Shown here: piece after piece, positions 11,037 through 21,427 of the stretch
Layout of the letters: each line of letters begins with the position of its first letter
How positions within the stretch are numbered: the first letter of the stretch is position 1
Source: Costus lasius
Lineage: Eukaryota > Streptophyta > Magnoliopsida > Zingiberales > Costaceae
Length of the DNA stretch: 64,000 nucleotides
NCBI GenBank assembly: GCA_027563935.2
Contig: CM050448.1
Location: 66,597,843 to 66,661,842, forward strand
Reading direction: 5' to 3'
The notes under the pieces: generated by a model
What the model was told of the DNA's origin: nothing
Database searches by the model: none
What the model saw: the letters and a program-made list of their open reading frames with translations, nothing else
Translations under genes and position numbers: made by a program

Positions 11037-11788
11037 ATTACTGCAGCAACGAACACCACGAATTTCAATGTGCGATCCCTACTGGAAAGGGAGAAGTTTG
11101 CTGGGCCAAACTTCTCAGACTGGTACGGACACCTTAAGATTGTTCTTAAGGCAGAGAGGAAACTGTATGTCCTCGAGACGGCTATACCGCCTCAACCCGC
11201 TCCGAACGCCGCAAGGGCGGTTCGGGAAGCCTATGAAAAGCATGTCAATGATAGCATTGATGTCGCTTGCCTGATGCTTGCGTCTATGACGCCAGAGCTG
11301 CAACGTCAACATGAGGATCTATCTGCTATAGAAATTATAGCAAACCTCAAGTTGCTGTATGCTGCACAGGCTAGGACTGAACGCTACAATTTGACTAAGC
11401 TTTTCTTTCAGAGCAAACTGACTGAAGGGAGTCCAGTGGGAGCTCACGTACTCAAGATGATTGGGTACAAGGAGGCTCTAGAGAAACTGGGACACACCGT
11501 CAATCAGGAGCTTGCTGTAGACATCATTCTTCAGTCTCTCCCGGCCTCTTTCGATCCGTTCATTATTAATTTCAATATGAACAAGATCGACTGTACCCCG
11601 GCAGAGTTACTGAACATGCTCTTGACTACAGAGTTGACTCTAAAGGGAAAGCCTTCAACCTCTGTCTTGATGGTTCCTTCCAAGAACAAGAAGAAGGGGA
11701 AGAAGGGCAAAGCCCCTATCAAGAGCTACAACAAGGCTCTGAAACAAAAGGTTAAGCGGTCGAAGGAATACATGCAATGTACCTATGA
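11037..11788 (+). pseudogene. Ty1/copia gag, start codon lost and 3'-truncated
   Basis: The open frame runs from ATT ACT GCA GCA (11037) directly after a TAG, through NFNVRSLLEREKFAGPNF and DWYGHLKIVLKAERKLYVLE, to a UBN2-type gag core (YNLTKLFFQSKLTEGSPVG, LPASFDPFIINFNMNK) and a Lys-rich tail (KNKKKGKKGKA). ATT stands where related Copia gags have ATG, so the start is either mutated or supplied by splicing. The zinc knuckle and all of pol are absent: after about 11768 the sequence switches to filler and then to minus-strand Athila integrase. Confidence 0.8.
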
Positions 11789-11902
11789 GTGTTTTAAAAG
11801 GGAGATGACAAGATTTACCATAAACCAATTGAAAGGGAGATGACAAGATTTACCATAAACCAATTGAAAGGGAGACATACCTATTGGTGTTTTAAAAGCT
11901 GT
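11769..11902. other. Scrambled junction between Copia gag and Athila integrase
   Basis: 11769-11789 (21 bp) is an exact inverted match to 7778-7798 inside the Copia LTR. A block of about 35 bp beginning GGGAGATGACAAGATTTACC is then present twice in tandem (11801-11870), and GTGTTTTAAAAG occurs at both 11789 and 11890. This looks like break repair with templated filler. Confidence 0.7.
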
Positions 11903-12777
11903 TCGGTAAGCCCATAGTGCGTCATCAAGTTTGAATGCCCAATCTTTCCATGTGCGCGACACTGTCTTTTCCAAAATTCCCTTTATTTCTCTGTTTGATA
12001 TCTCAACCTGTCCACTTTTTTGGGGATGATAAGTGTTGCAACTCTATGATTTACCCCATACTTTCTAAGTAAAGCTGAGAACTTGTGTTCTATGAAGTGT
12101 GAGCCTCCATCACTAATTACAAATCGTGGTGTCCCAAACCTTGTAAAGATAATTCTTTTGAATAATTTAACAACAACTCAGGAATCATTAGTAGGGGATG
12201 CAATAGCTTCAACCCATTTTGAAACATAATCTACTGCTACAAGAATGTATTTGTTACCTCTAGAAGAAGGAAAAGGTCCCATGAAGTCAATTCCCCAAAC
12301 ATCAAATATCTCAACCTCAAGAATATTGGATAATGACATCTCATGTCTTCTGTTAATGTTGTCTGTCCTCTGACATCTATCACAAGATAAAATAAAGTTT
12401 CTAGCATCTTTAAAAATTGGGGGCCAATAAAATCCTGATTGCAGCACTTTGAAGGCAGTCGTCTCAGCACTAGCATGCCCACCATAAGAAGATCCATAGC
12501 ATTGAAACAATATATCTGTAACCTCCTCTTCAGGTACACATCTCCTATAAATGCCATATGCACATCTTCTAAACACATAAGGCTCATCCCAAAAATAGTG
12601 TTTTACCTCAGCTAATAATCTCTTCCTTCCTTGGTAATTCAAATCAGGAGGAAAAACATTAGCTACAAGGTAATTTACAATGTCAGCATACCACGGGGCT
12701 TTGATTTGTTCAATGGTCATTAGTTGTTCTTTAGGAAAGGAGTCATTAATTACATCATTTTTTTCAGTATCCACCAT
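11803..12777 (-). pseudogene. Athila-type integrase (family C element, separated pol half)
   Basis: The 12178-12777 frame holds the zinc-binding HHCC region ([26 protein letters not shown]) and the first catalytic Asp in [12 protein letters not shown]. An in-frame TGA lies near 12180. The frame then continues with RFGTPRFVISDGG (second Asp) and, after a frameshift, [12 protein letters not shown] (catalytic Glu, about 11990-12020). A third frame (11783-11974) gives [21 protein letters not shown], ending in the tandemly duplicated [12 protein letters not shown]. All three catalytic acids survive, but the frame is broken at least three times and the C-terminus is lost. Confidence 0.85.
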
Positions 12778-13140
12778 AATCCTTGAAAGATGATCTGCAA
12801 CAAAATTCTCTGATCATTTTTTGTCCTTAATCTCCAAATCAAATTCTTGTAGAAGCAAAATCCATCTGAGCAAGCACGGTTTAGTATCTTTTTCTTCATT
12901 AAGTATCTTACAGCTGCATGATCAGTGTACACTACCACTTTTGAGTTAATCAAATATGATCTAAATTTATCAAAAGCAAATACTATAGCCAACAGTTCTT
13001 TTTCAGTGGTAGTGTAATTCTTTTGTGTTTCATCCAAAGTTCTGCTGGCATAGTGAATAACATAAAGGCTTTCTATCTTTTCTCTGTCCCAAAACTGCTC
13101 CTACTGCATAATCACTGGCATCACACATGAGCTCAAAGGG
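12778..13140 (-). pseudogene. Athila-type RNase H domain, interrupted
   Basis: Contains LDETQKNYTTTEKELLAIVF with FDKFRSYL, then [16 protein letters not shown] (catalytic TDH) and, in another frame, [17 protein letters not shown] and FVADHLSR. A frameshift near 12900 and a stop near 12810 break it. It lies between RT and integrase in the usual order. Confidence 0.8.
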
Positions 13141-14461
13141 TAAGTTCTAGTCTGGGGGCTGAATGATGGGCGCTGAAACCAAAGCTTTCTTCAGCTCCTG
13201 AAAAGCAGATAAACAATCCTCATTAAAAGAAAATTTAACATCTTTACAAAGTAAATGCGTAAGAGGCCTAACAAGTTTAGAGAAATCCTTGATGAATCGC
13301 CGGTAGAATCCTGCATGTCCTAGAAAGCTTCGGACCTCCTTCACTGTAGTGGGTGGCTCTAATTTTTCTATCACCTCAACTTTGGCTTTGTCAACTTCAA
13401 TTCCTCTTTCTGAAATTAAGTGTCCCAAAACTATCCCTTGCTTAATCATGAAATGACATTTTTCTCAATTAAGCACAAGGTTAGTTTCTTCACACCTCTA
13501 TAAAACCCTAGATAAGTTAGCCAAACAAAAATCAAAGGAGGAACCATATACTGAGAAATCATCTATAAATACATCCATAAAGTCTTCAATAAAATCAGAA
13601 AAAATAGCCATCATGCATCTCTGGAAAGTAGCAGGTGCATTACATAAACCAAAAGGCATTCTCCTATATGCAAAAGTTCCATAGGGGCAAGTGAAAGTGG
13701 TTTTCTCTTGATCATCAGGATGTATAGGAATTTGGAAGAAACCAGAATACCCATCTAAGAAGCAAAAGTGAGAATAGTTTGCTAGTCTTTCAACCATCTG
13801 ATCAATGAAAGGTAAAGAAAAATGGTCTTTCCTAGTGGCAGGATTCAATTTTCTATAGTCTATGCACATGCGCCAACTAGTAACAGTTCTAACAGGAATC
13901 AATTCATTGTCTTTATTTTTTATAACAGTTACCCCTCCTTTCTTAGGGACATAATGTACAGGGCTTACCCATTTGCTATCAGAGATAGGATAGATAATAC
14001 ATGCATCAAGTAATTTCAGAACTTCCTTTTTTACAACTTCTTTCATGGAGGGGTTCAGTATTCTTTGGAAATCTGCATGTGGCTTGTGTTCTTCTTCCAT
14101 CAAGATCCTGTGCATACAAAAAGAAGGGTTAACTCCTTTCAAGTCATCGATTGAGTACCCAATTACCTTTCTATGAACCCTTAATTCCTTGAGAAGCAAC
14201 TCTGTTTCCCTTTTTCCAAGCTGTGCATCAACAATAACAGGATAAGTGGAATTAGGACCAAGAAACTTATAACGAAGGTTATAGGGTAAAGCCTTAAGTT
14301 CTATTTTTGGAGTTTTTTCTTTCTCATCACATGTGTTGCAGTTTAAAAATTCATCAATTTTATGATTGGTTCCTTCATCAAGAACAGAATCGGAATCACA
14401 TCTAGAGGTTTCAACAAACAAATCATTAAGACCATAGATAGTGTCATTTTCATTATGTATA
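13141..14461 (-). pseudogene. Athila-type reverse transcriptase (family C element)
   Basis: Contains the linker ELKALPYNLRYKFLGPNSTY, then PSFCMHRILMEEEHKP, DSKWVSPVHYVPKKGG, WRMCIDYRKLNPATRKDHF, FLDGYSGFFQIPIHPDDQEK, TFAYRRMPFGLCNAPATFQ and the catalytic box VFIDDFSVYG. It continues after a stop near 13490 with VLGHLISERGIEVDKAKVE and FLGHAGFYRRFIKDFSKL. The N-terminal edge is created by LTR B inserted in the protease-RT linker: the frame at 14461 is the same frame in which the protease at 21427 stops. The frame then runs spuriously into LTR B up to 14526. Confidence 0.9.
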
Positions 14462-16295
14462 TGATGTCTCGTATTTTTATAGTCTTTTCGACTAGTATTT
14501 ACATGCGAATCGAGACATAATATCATGCTTTTACATCTCTTTCCAGCTTATTTTATTGATTTTGTTCAGAAGCTTCACTTCTTGTCTCATTCAATGAATT
14601 TAGGATAATTCACTCGTTTCCAGAGCTATTTGGAAGTATATTTACGTCTCCGAGTGAATCAAGAACCTTGATGAGAAGTTCGGCTTCAAACGGAGCTAAT
14701 TTCTAGAATTACAGCCGAGGCCCATCTACATTATGGCCATAATTTTTGATTCGAATTCTCAAGAAGCCTATTTTCATTCAAGCATAATCATATTCCGAAG
14801 GCGTGCTCTCAACTTTCTCAAAAGAAGCCTTTTGGAAGACGAAAACTTTAATAGAAGACGTTACGGTTATAGCCGTAATTTCACCTGCCCATAATCTTCA
14901 CATCGGCGACCTTTGATACCATACTATGGTTGGAATGTAAGTCAAGTCAAAGGTCAACTCACCCGCAAAATTTCAGACGAAACGGAGTTCGCTGCAAAGA
15001 TTACCGCCATGCCCATAATCCTCATTACACCCATAATGGTAGCATTAAGTGTATCGGAGGGCTGCAATAAATAGGTCATAACTTTTCCATTACAACTCTA
15101 ATTTGGGCATTTTTTATGTCATTACGAAGTGATTTTAATGGCCTACAAGTTCATGGACGTTTCAGGAGCTGAAGAGAATCGACGCCAATATTACAACCAT
15201 GCCCGTGATCTCCATTACACCCATAATCTCTCTTGCGCAGCCTAAACTTAAAAGAGCCATAACTCTCTCATTATAGCTCCGTTTTGAACGTTCTTGGTGT
15301 CAAAAAGTAGCTAATTCAATGGGATATAATGCTGGTATATCAAAGGGCACCTCAAAAATGATAAAAGGGGTCCAAATCGCTGAGGAACACAGCACCCAGT
15401 TGGGGCTCAAGGTGGGCTAGTGAGTTTTGCAAGGGAGAAAGCTTTGGTGACAACAAGGGAGGAGGAAAGAGCCATGCTATCATTCTAGAAGACTTGAAGG
15501 AAAGTTGCAACGCTTTTTCAGAAGAGTTTGCTTCCTTTTTCTTCTATCTTCTCTTTAGTTCTTTCTAATCCTTTAGAGATTGTATTGAATCGACGTCATG
15601 CTAGCTAATCTTCTCTATCGGAACAAGGGTGTATTTTAGTTGTTTGGATCTTGTTTTTGAACTTGTTTTCTCGTAGCTAATGTAATCTTACCTTGTGTTT
15701 ATTCGATCTGTGCTGTTTTATTGCTAGTATTGCCTTAATCACGCAATTACTTTTCTTAGGCGCCGCAAGAAGGACCGAAAGGTGAATTGCGATGCTAGAT
15801 CTGCCTTATCGATCATGCTCTGACCTGTCAAGAAATTGGGCAGGATTTGTGTGAGGAAACTTATAATATCTCTGAACCCAATGGATCAATCTAGGTATGG
15901 TGAGCCACGAAAGTAGGACGCCGATCTAGATTGATACCGGATTACGCCGTCGAAAGAGGGTAATCTGTACCATTAGATATTTCCTTGAACACTTTTAAAA
16001 TTGCGTTGTTATGATTTTATCTTGTTTGAGTTTAAGATCCATCAACGAGATGCGCTTGAAGTTCCGATGTCTCTAAACCTTGTTTTATATCCAAAACTTT
16101 CACTTGCTTGATTCGGCTAGCAATTGTATTTAGTTGTAGTTTGATTTACTTTATAAAAACCCAAAATATTCTCTCGATCGTCTAGCTATTGATTCGTAAT
16201 CACTCGGTACTTGATCACTGTCCCTATGGGATCGACATCTTAAGTGCTACTACGACAAAGCCGTCACGCTTGCGGTTAGTAGTACAGTAAAGTAC
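14462..16295 (+). mobile_element. LTR of Athila-type family B, copy 1 (5' LTR of B, lacking its last ~7 bp)
   Basis: Starts TGATGTCTCGTATTTTTATA and runs to ...AGTAAAGTAC, where LTR A starts. Its reverse complement is LTR B copy 2 (21428-23269); the first 70 bp differ at about two positions. The left flank GTATA (14457-14461) is the complement of TATAC at 21423-21427. A TATA-like GATAAAAGGGG lies near 15360. Confidence 0.85.
14713..15229. repeat. Palindromic/bipartite unit array in LTR B
   Basis: Four units (about 14713-14752, 14858-14902, 14999-15043, 15189-15229) built on ATTATGGCCATAAT, CATTACACCCATAAT and TTACGGTTATAGCCGTAA. The symmetry is weaker than in families A, C and D. The array starts about 251 bp from the LTR start. 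Confidence 0.6.
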
Positions 16296-16552
16296 TGACA
16301 CCATGCATTTTAGTAGTGATTTTTACTATTATTCCATGATGAATTTAGGCCTATTTTAATGATTTCACACTCCTTTAAGACTTAATTAGTTAAAAACTTC
16401 AGAATCTTCACTTTTCATCTGTCTTATTGAATTTCAGGTAAAATCACCCAATTTTGAGGTCTTTTTGAAGAATCTAAAAGTATGGGGTGATTCCTTATGA
16501 GAAGACGAAGCTGCCCGTAAAATTTGGGCTCAATCGGAGCCTTCTCTGGACT

Positions 16553-16866
16553 TCACGGCCAGGTGAACCCCACAGGGTTCACCCGTGATCTTGCCAAAGG
16601 AAGGATTTCAGCGCGCGCGTCACTGCCTGGTGAACCCGACGGGGTTCACCGATGATGTCAAAGTTTTTGAAAGTTGCCGCACACTTCACTGGTAGGTGAA
16701 CCCCATGGGGTTCACCTGTGATCTCATTTGGAGATATCTGCACAGAACTACGTCGAGGCTTTCAACGGTAGGTGAACCCCACGGGGTTCACCTGTGATTA
16801 TTTTGCAACAAAACAACTCCGAGCACTTCACCACCTGGTGAACCCCGCGGGGTTCACCCGTGAAGC
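16553..16866. repeat. Palindromic-unit array in LTR A copy 2
   Basis: Five units at about 16553-16590, 16621-16655, 16683-16725, 16759-16800 and 16824-16866, spaced 60-75 bp centre to centre. The core is GGTGAACCCC(N2)GGGGTTCACC; at 16694-16715 it reads as a near-perfect palindrome centred on CATG. The array starts about 257 bp from the LTR start. Confidence 0.85.
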
Positions 16867-16980
16867 GGACAGATCAACTCGACACCCTCTCGGTTTTCCC
16901 TCGATTTTGAACCCGATTCAAATCCAAATTTAGCAAGTGAGGAATTTTTGGAAAGCTAACTCGAAGACGAACAAAAAGGA

Positions 16981-16988
16981 TATAAAAG
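16981..16988 (+). promoter_or_regulatory. TATA box of LTR A
   Basis: TATAAAAG followed by CCCCAAATTT. It is conserved in the other two LTR A copies (7078-7085 and 27113-27120, both minus strand). It lies about 115 bp downstream of the last palindromic unit, placing the array in U3. Confidence 0.7.
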
Positions 16989-17651
16989 CCCCAAATTTTG
17001 TGACCTAAAGAGGAGGCAATCGGGCGACGAAGCGGCTAGGGCGGAAGAACACGGTGATTCGGCGACTTCAAGCGGATTTTTGAAGAATTGATCATCGGAA
17101 CCTTGCAATCCTAGGTTATTTCATTCGGTTTATCTTCTTCTCCCTCCTAGAAACCTTTTCCTGTAATTTTCCTATGTTTACAGAGAGGATTTTTAGCGAT
17201 TCAACGATGGTTGTAGCGTAAACTTTGTATCGGGGCTAGGTTGAAGCCCTCTGACGATTTCTGTTTGTAACTCTTGTTTTAATCTTGTTATTTGGATCAT
17301 ATTCTGAGCATATTTCACTAGATGTATTTATTTCTTGATCTTTAATTTGGCCAAGTATCGTCATGTCATAGTTGTTACGGTCCATAACAAAAGTTCGACC
17401 GTAACGACCGAACCTCTATGTGAATCTTGTGAAGACGCGACGCAAAAGTGTGTGTTCTTTGCTCGAGGGTTCATAATCTACCACGGAACCTAGTGGGTTT
17501 GTCTATAACGGTCCACCACGAAAGTAGGAGACGTTCTAGATAAATACCGGGGTGTACACTCGAAAGAGGGCACCTTGTACCATAGGGTAGATTCCTTATG
17601 CATATCTGTAAATCCAAGTAATTAACATTTATTTCTAGCGCAAGTGAATCG

Positions 17652-19345
17652 AAGCAACACACCAAAATAAGGTAGTGCCATATTCTATATTACGATACCG
17701 TATTTTCGTATGCTACCGTAATATCAGAGCACTACTGTAATTTGGTGAATTTTCCAAACAGAAGATTTTGTGTAAAATACGGCACTGCTGTAAGAAATTA
17801 CACGGGCCGTATTTTGAAGCATATTCAGAACAGAGAAAATTGCTGAAATTACGGCACTGCTGTAAACTTTGACACGGGCCATATTTTTCAGACGATTTCA
17901 ACCAGAAAGTTCAGCCAATTTTACGGCAATACTGTGAACCATATTACGGTGCCGTATTTACCAGACAACATCGTATCAGAGAACGCGATCGTAAAACATT
18001 ACACTGCTGTATTTCTGCTTTCGAACACAGCTCCGAGGTCAATTTCAAAGGCCAATTATTGCGGAGAAGATGGCGAGCGATCCAGGGCCTTAAACTCAAA
18101 ACCGTAAAAAGGAAAAAGAGAGCCTTCGATGAGGGAAAGAGGAAGACACCGAAAGCCCCAATTTTCATCCACTCTATAGAGAGAAGTCATGTTACACACC
18201 GCCGCCTAGGGTTCCGCTGCCGCGACGAATCCAGAGCACCTCCGGTCGTGAAATTCATACTGAAGCTTCACCTGGAGGAGGAGACAACGTACCAGAAGTT
18301 TCAGAACGAAAGGAAACCAATTCGAATAGAAATCGAGGAAAGAAGGAGAGCCGCCACTGTTCATCGACGCCCTTCTTACAAAATACGGCTGTGTTTATTT
18401 TCACAGCCATGGTGTATTTTCCTCACCCCTCTTTTCCCTTTGATTTTTGATCTTCTGAAATTATGGAACATTGTATTTACTTCACCATGCTAGCTTAAAC
18501 TTCTTTTGGGACATGGGGGAGTAATTCCCTTTGATTTTCTTAATGACTAGATACTTTTTGCTTTCATCATGATTATTCTAATTTGATAATTTTACCTATG
18601 CGATTATTGGTCTAAGATTCTCCTTAGTTTACTCTTTGTCATCATGAATTAGAGTTTTCGCAATAAGGACCGAAAGGTGACTTGCTTGAGAATTTGGAAC
18701 CCTAAAATTGATTAATAGGAACTCACCGTAAGAAATTAGGTTAAGTTCTTATTTCTTTATTTTAGTAAGTAGAACTTCCATGATGATAATTATGAACCTA
18801 GGATTGAGTTATTGTGTCAAACGTGGAGATCTTGCATGAAAGTGAGGATTGGAACGTTGGAGAACCATAGGTAGAACTTGTGTTGAGACTCGGATGCATG
18901 AAAGTGATCCTTGAGTTTCCACTAGAGGCGATCGACTTAGAGCTCGGATGCACGAAAGTGATCCTCGAGTTCTTTGTTCGATGATTTACTTATCAGTAGC
19001 TTGGGATAAATCTTGCGCGAAAGCGAGGTCTCTACATGGTTATTTGCATGAAAGTGCATTAATCCCTTTACCAAGTAAATTAAGCCTTTATCAAAATAGA
19101 ATTTGATTGATGAATAATACCTTTATATATCTAGTCATGAAAATCGAAGTGAATGAAACCATAGTCCCAGTTTCTCTCCGATAGTATTTTTCCGTGTGTT
19201 TTTGATCTTTGCTTAACTTCTATTCGATTGCCTAGATAGGAAGAAATCAATTATTTGGTACTTGACAACATAGGTCTCTGTGGGATCGATATCTTCTTTA
19301 TTACTTCGTGTATCCGTGCACTTGCGAAGATAACAACAAGTGTGG
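17652..19345 (+). mobile_element. LTR of Athila-type family C, copy 2 (5' LTR, 5'-truncated)
   Basis: Aligns with LTR C copy 1 from about its position 628 onward, so about 260 bp of the LTR start are missing. The end reads CGTGTATCCGTGCACTTGCG. Degenerate palindromic units based on ACGGCACTGCTGT / ACGGGCCGT lie at about 17669-17960. It abuts truncated LTR A at its left. The ORF 18059-18493 inside it has no domain and is a shadow. Confidence 0.75.
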
Positions 19346-19623
19346 TGACTCAACAAGTTTTTGGAGCCGTATCAGGGGGTGACAAGTCCCTATGCGCCAA
19401 CACTTAGGTTTTGGCTACGACTTCAGAAATAAGTTTTGTTTACCAACTTGTTGGGATACAACAAGTTTTTGGTGCCGTTGCCGGGGACCTTAGTTTTGTC
19501 AATATTGAAGATATTGAGAGTATTACTAGACTAGGCTTTATTTATGTTCTATCTTTTCGTTCTTCTTTGCTTGCTTGGGTTACTTAATTTGTCTGCTTTA
19601 GACTGTATAGGAAATTTAAATCC
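19346..19623 (+). other. C-element leader with tRNA-Asp type PBS (19470-19487)
   Basis: TGGTGCCGTTGCCGGGGA at 19470-19487 matches the tRNA-Asp PBS with one change (TGGCGCC to TGGTGCC). A degenerate second copy of the phrase (AAGTTTTTGGAGCCGTATCA) lies about 107 bp upstream at 19361, so the LTR/PBS boundary looks locally duplicated. Confidence 0.7.
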
Positions 19624-20493
19624 AATGGCAGGACAGAGATCACTTAGGGACTATGCTGTCCCTAAGCCACAAGGAGTACACTTTAGCATTGTCAGACCCA
19701 TCATTGAAGCTGATAATTTTTAGATTAATCCTGCCTTCTGGACCATGATCCAGCAAAATCAATTTGGAGGAAATCCAAATGAAGATCCCTATCAATACTT
19801 ATATCTTTTTCTTGAATATTGTGATACCATTAAAATTAATGGAGTCTCTGATGATGCACTAAAACTAAGATTATTTCCTTTTTCTCTTAGGAATCGAGCA
19901 AGTTCTTGGCTACACTCTCGACAAGCTAGTGCTTTCACTACATGAGAACAACTATCAAATGTCTTCCTAATGAAGTACTTTCCACACAGCAAAACCATTC
20001 AACTAAGGAACCAAATTACAAGCTTCACACAAAAAGATGGCGAATCCTTTAACAAGGCATGGGAACATTTCAATGATTTACAACGGAAGTGCCCTCACCA
20101 TGGCCTTGAAAATTAGATTTTGATTCATACATATTATTATGGTCTACTCCCTAATACCCGTCTAATTGTTGATGCTGCTGCAGGAGGAGCTATCATGAGC
20201 AAGACTATCGAAGATGCCTTTACCATATTTGAATAAATGTCCTTGAACCATAACCAATGGAATCCTGAAGAAGAAACACTATATTGTCATCATCATAGTA
20301 AGAATGAAAGTGAGGAATTGCAAACCCTAACTGAAGAGGTAAATTCTTTTAGAATAGAATCTTTGCTTGACAAGTTTATGGCTAATCAAACTCAATTCAT
20401 GCAAAATCAAAACAAAGAGATTGAAGATCTTAAAGGAAGGGTTAGTCAACTTGCCTCTCAAGTAGAATCCTTAACTGCTCATAAAAATTTCTA
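19624..20493 (+). pseudogene. Athila-type gag of the C element, with stops
   Basis: Starts MAGQRSLRDYAVPKPQGV, then VRPIIEADNF followed by a TAG. It continues in frame with MIQQNQFGGNPNEDPYQYL, ALKLRLFPFSLRNRASSWL, stop, FLMKYFPHSKT, GESFNKAWEHFNDLQRKCPHH, stop, and SLNHNQWNPEEETLY. A coiled-coil-like C-terminal part follows (MQNQNKEIEDLKGRVSQLAS, VESLTAHK). At least four in-frame stops and a +1 shift near 20490 separate it from the protease frame. No zinc knuckle is evident. Confidence 0.85.
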
Positions 20494-20502
20494 GAAGATC
20501 AA

Positions 20503-21427
20503 ATGCTCAATGAACACAGTAATGTTATTGTCACTAGAAGTGGAAAGAAATTTGAAGAACCAAAAGGGAGAATTGAGAACAATGGAAAAGAGCTTAATAG
20601 TGAACATGACCAAGAATTAGGGTTAGAAAAATCTTATGAGCATGAGCAATCCCAAACCAGTTTATCACCTCATAAGGGTGATGAACCCAGAAGTGATATG
20701 CCATATCAGAAAGATATTTCTAAACCAAATTTTCCTTCACCATATAAGCCACCTATACCCTTCCCCCAAAGGTTGGTACAAGAAAAACTAGACAAATACT
20801 TTGGAAAATTTTTAGATGTTCTGAAAAAACTTTACATTAACATTCCATTTACTGAAGCTTTATCTCAAATATCTTCTTATGCTAAGTTTTTGAAAGAAAT
20901 TCTATCTAAAAAGAGAAAAATAGAGGACTATGGTACTATGGCTCTAACTGAGGAATGTAATGCCATTATTCAAAACAAGTTGCCACCTAAGTTGAAGGAT
21001 CCAGATAGTTTCTCTATCCCTTATTTTATTGGTAGTATGTCTTTTGACCGAGCCTTATGTGATTTGGGTGCTAGTGTGAGTCTAATGCCATTGTCTATTT
21101 GCAGGAAATTGGACATGAGTGAGCTTAAATCAACTTTAATATCTTTGCAGCTCGCCGATCGCTCAGTTAAGTATCCAGTAGGAATTCTTGAAGATGTGCC
21201 TATTCAAGTAGGTAAATATTTTATTCCAGCAGATTTTGTAGTTCTTGACATGGAAAAAGATGCAAAAATCTGCATCATACTTGGTAGACCATTTTTAGCT
21301 ACAGTAGGAGCACTCGTTGATGTAAAAAATGGTAAGCTTTCACTTAACATTGGGGATGAAAAGATTGAGTATGACTTGCATGAAGCCATGAAAAATCCCT
21401 CTTTTTCTAAGTATTGCTGTAGTATAC
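20503..21427 (+). pseudogene. Athila-type aspartic protease region of the C element, cut by LTR B
   Basis: The open frame contains NVIVTRSGKKFEEPKGR, KPPIPFPQRLVQEKLDKYF, LKKLYINIPFTEALSQ, the catalytic ALCDLGASVSLMPLS and CIILGRPFLATVGALVDVKN. It ends at 21427, where LTR B (TGATGTGTAC) begins; the last residues of the open frame beyond that point are LTR sequence. The missing continuation, RT onward, is found inverted at 14461 and to its left, with the matching target duplication TATAC. Confidence 0.9.

Larger units (their letters stand above)
16296..17651 (+). mobile_element. LTR of Athila-type family A, copy 2 (truncated at its 3' end)
   Basis: Starts TGACACCATGCATTTTAG and aligns, inverted, with LTR A at 26217-27804 up to GCGCAAGTGAA (about 17650). 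About 230 bp at the PBS-proximal end are missing. The preceding AGTAC (16291-16295) is the complement of GTACT at 26212-26216, a matching target duplication. A TATA box lies at 16981-16988. Confidence 0.85.

Noticed and set aside
13498..14526. RT frame taken as starting at 14526
   Set aside because: The first ~22 codons are the complement of LTR B; RT-element sequence starts at 14461.
18059..18493. 144-codon ORF
   Set aside because: Lies wholly within LTR C copy 2, has no domain, and is not open in copy 1.
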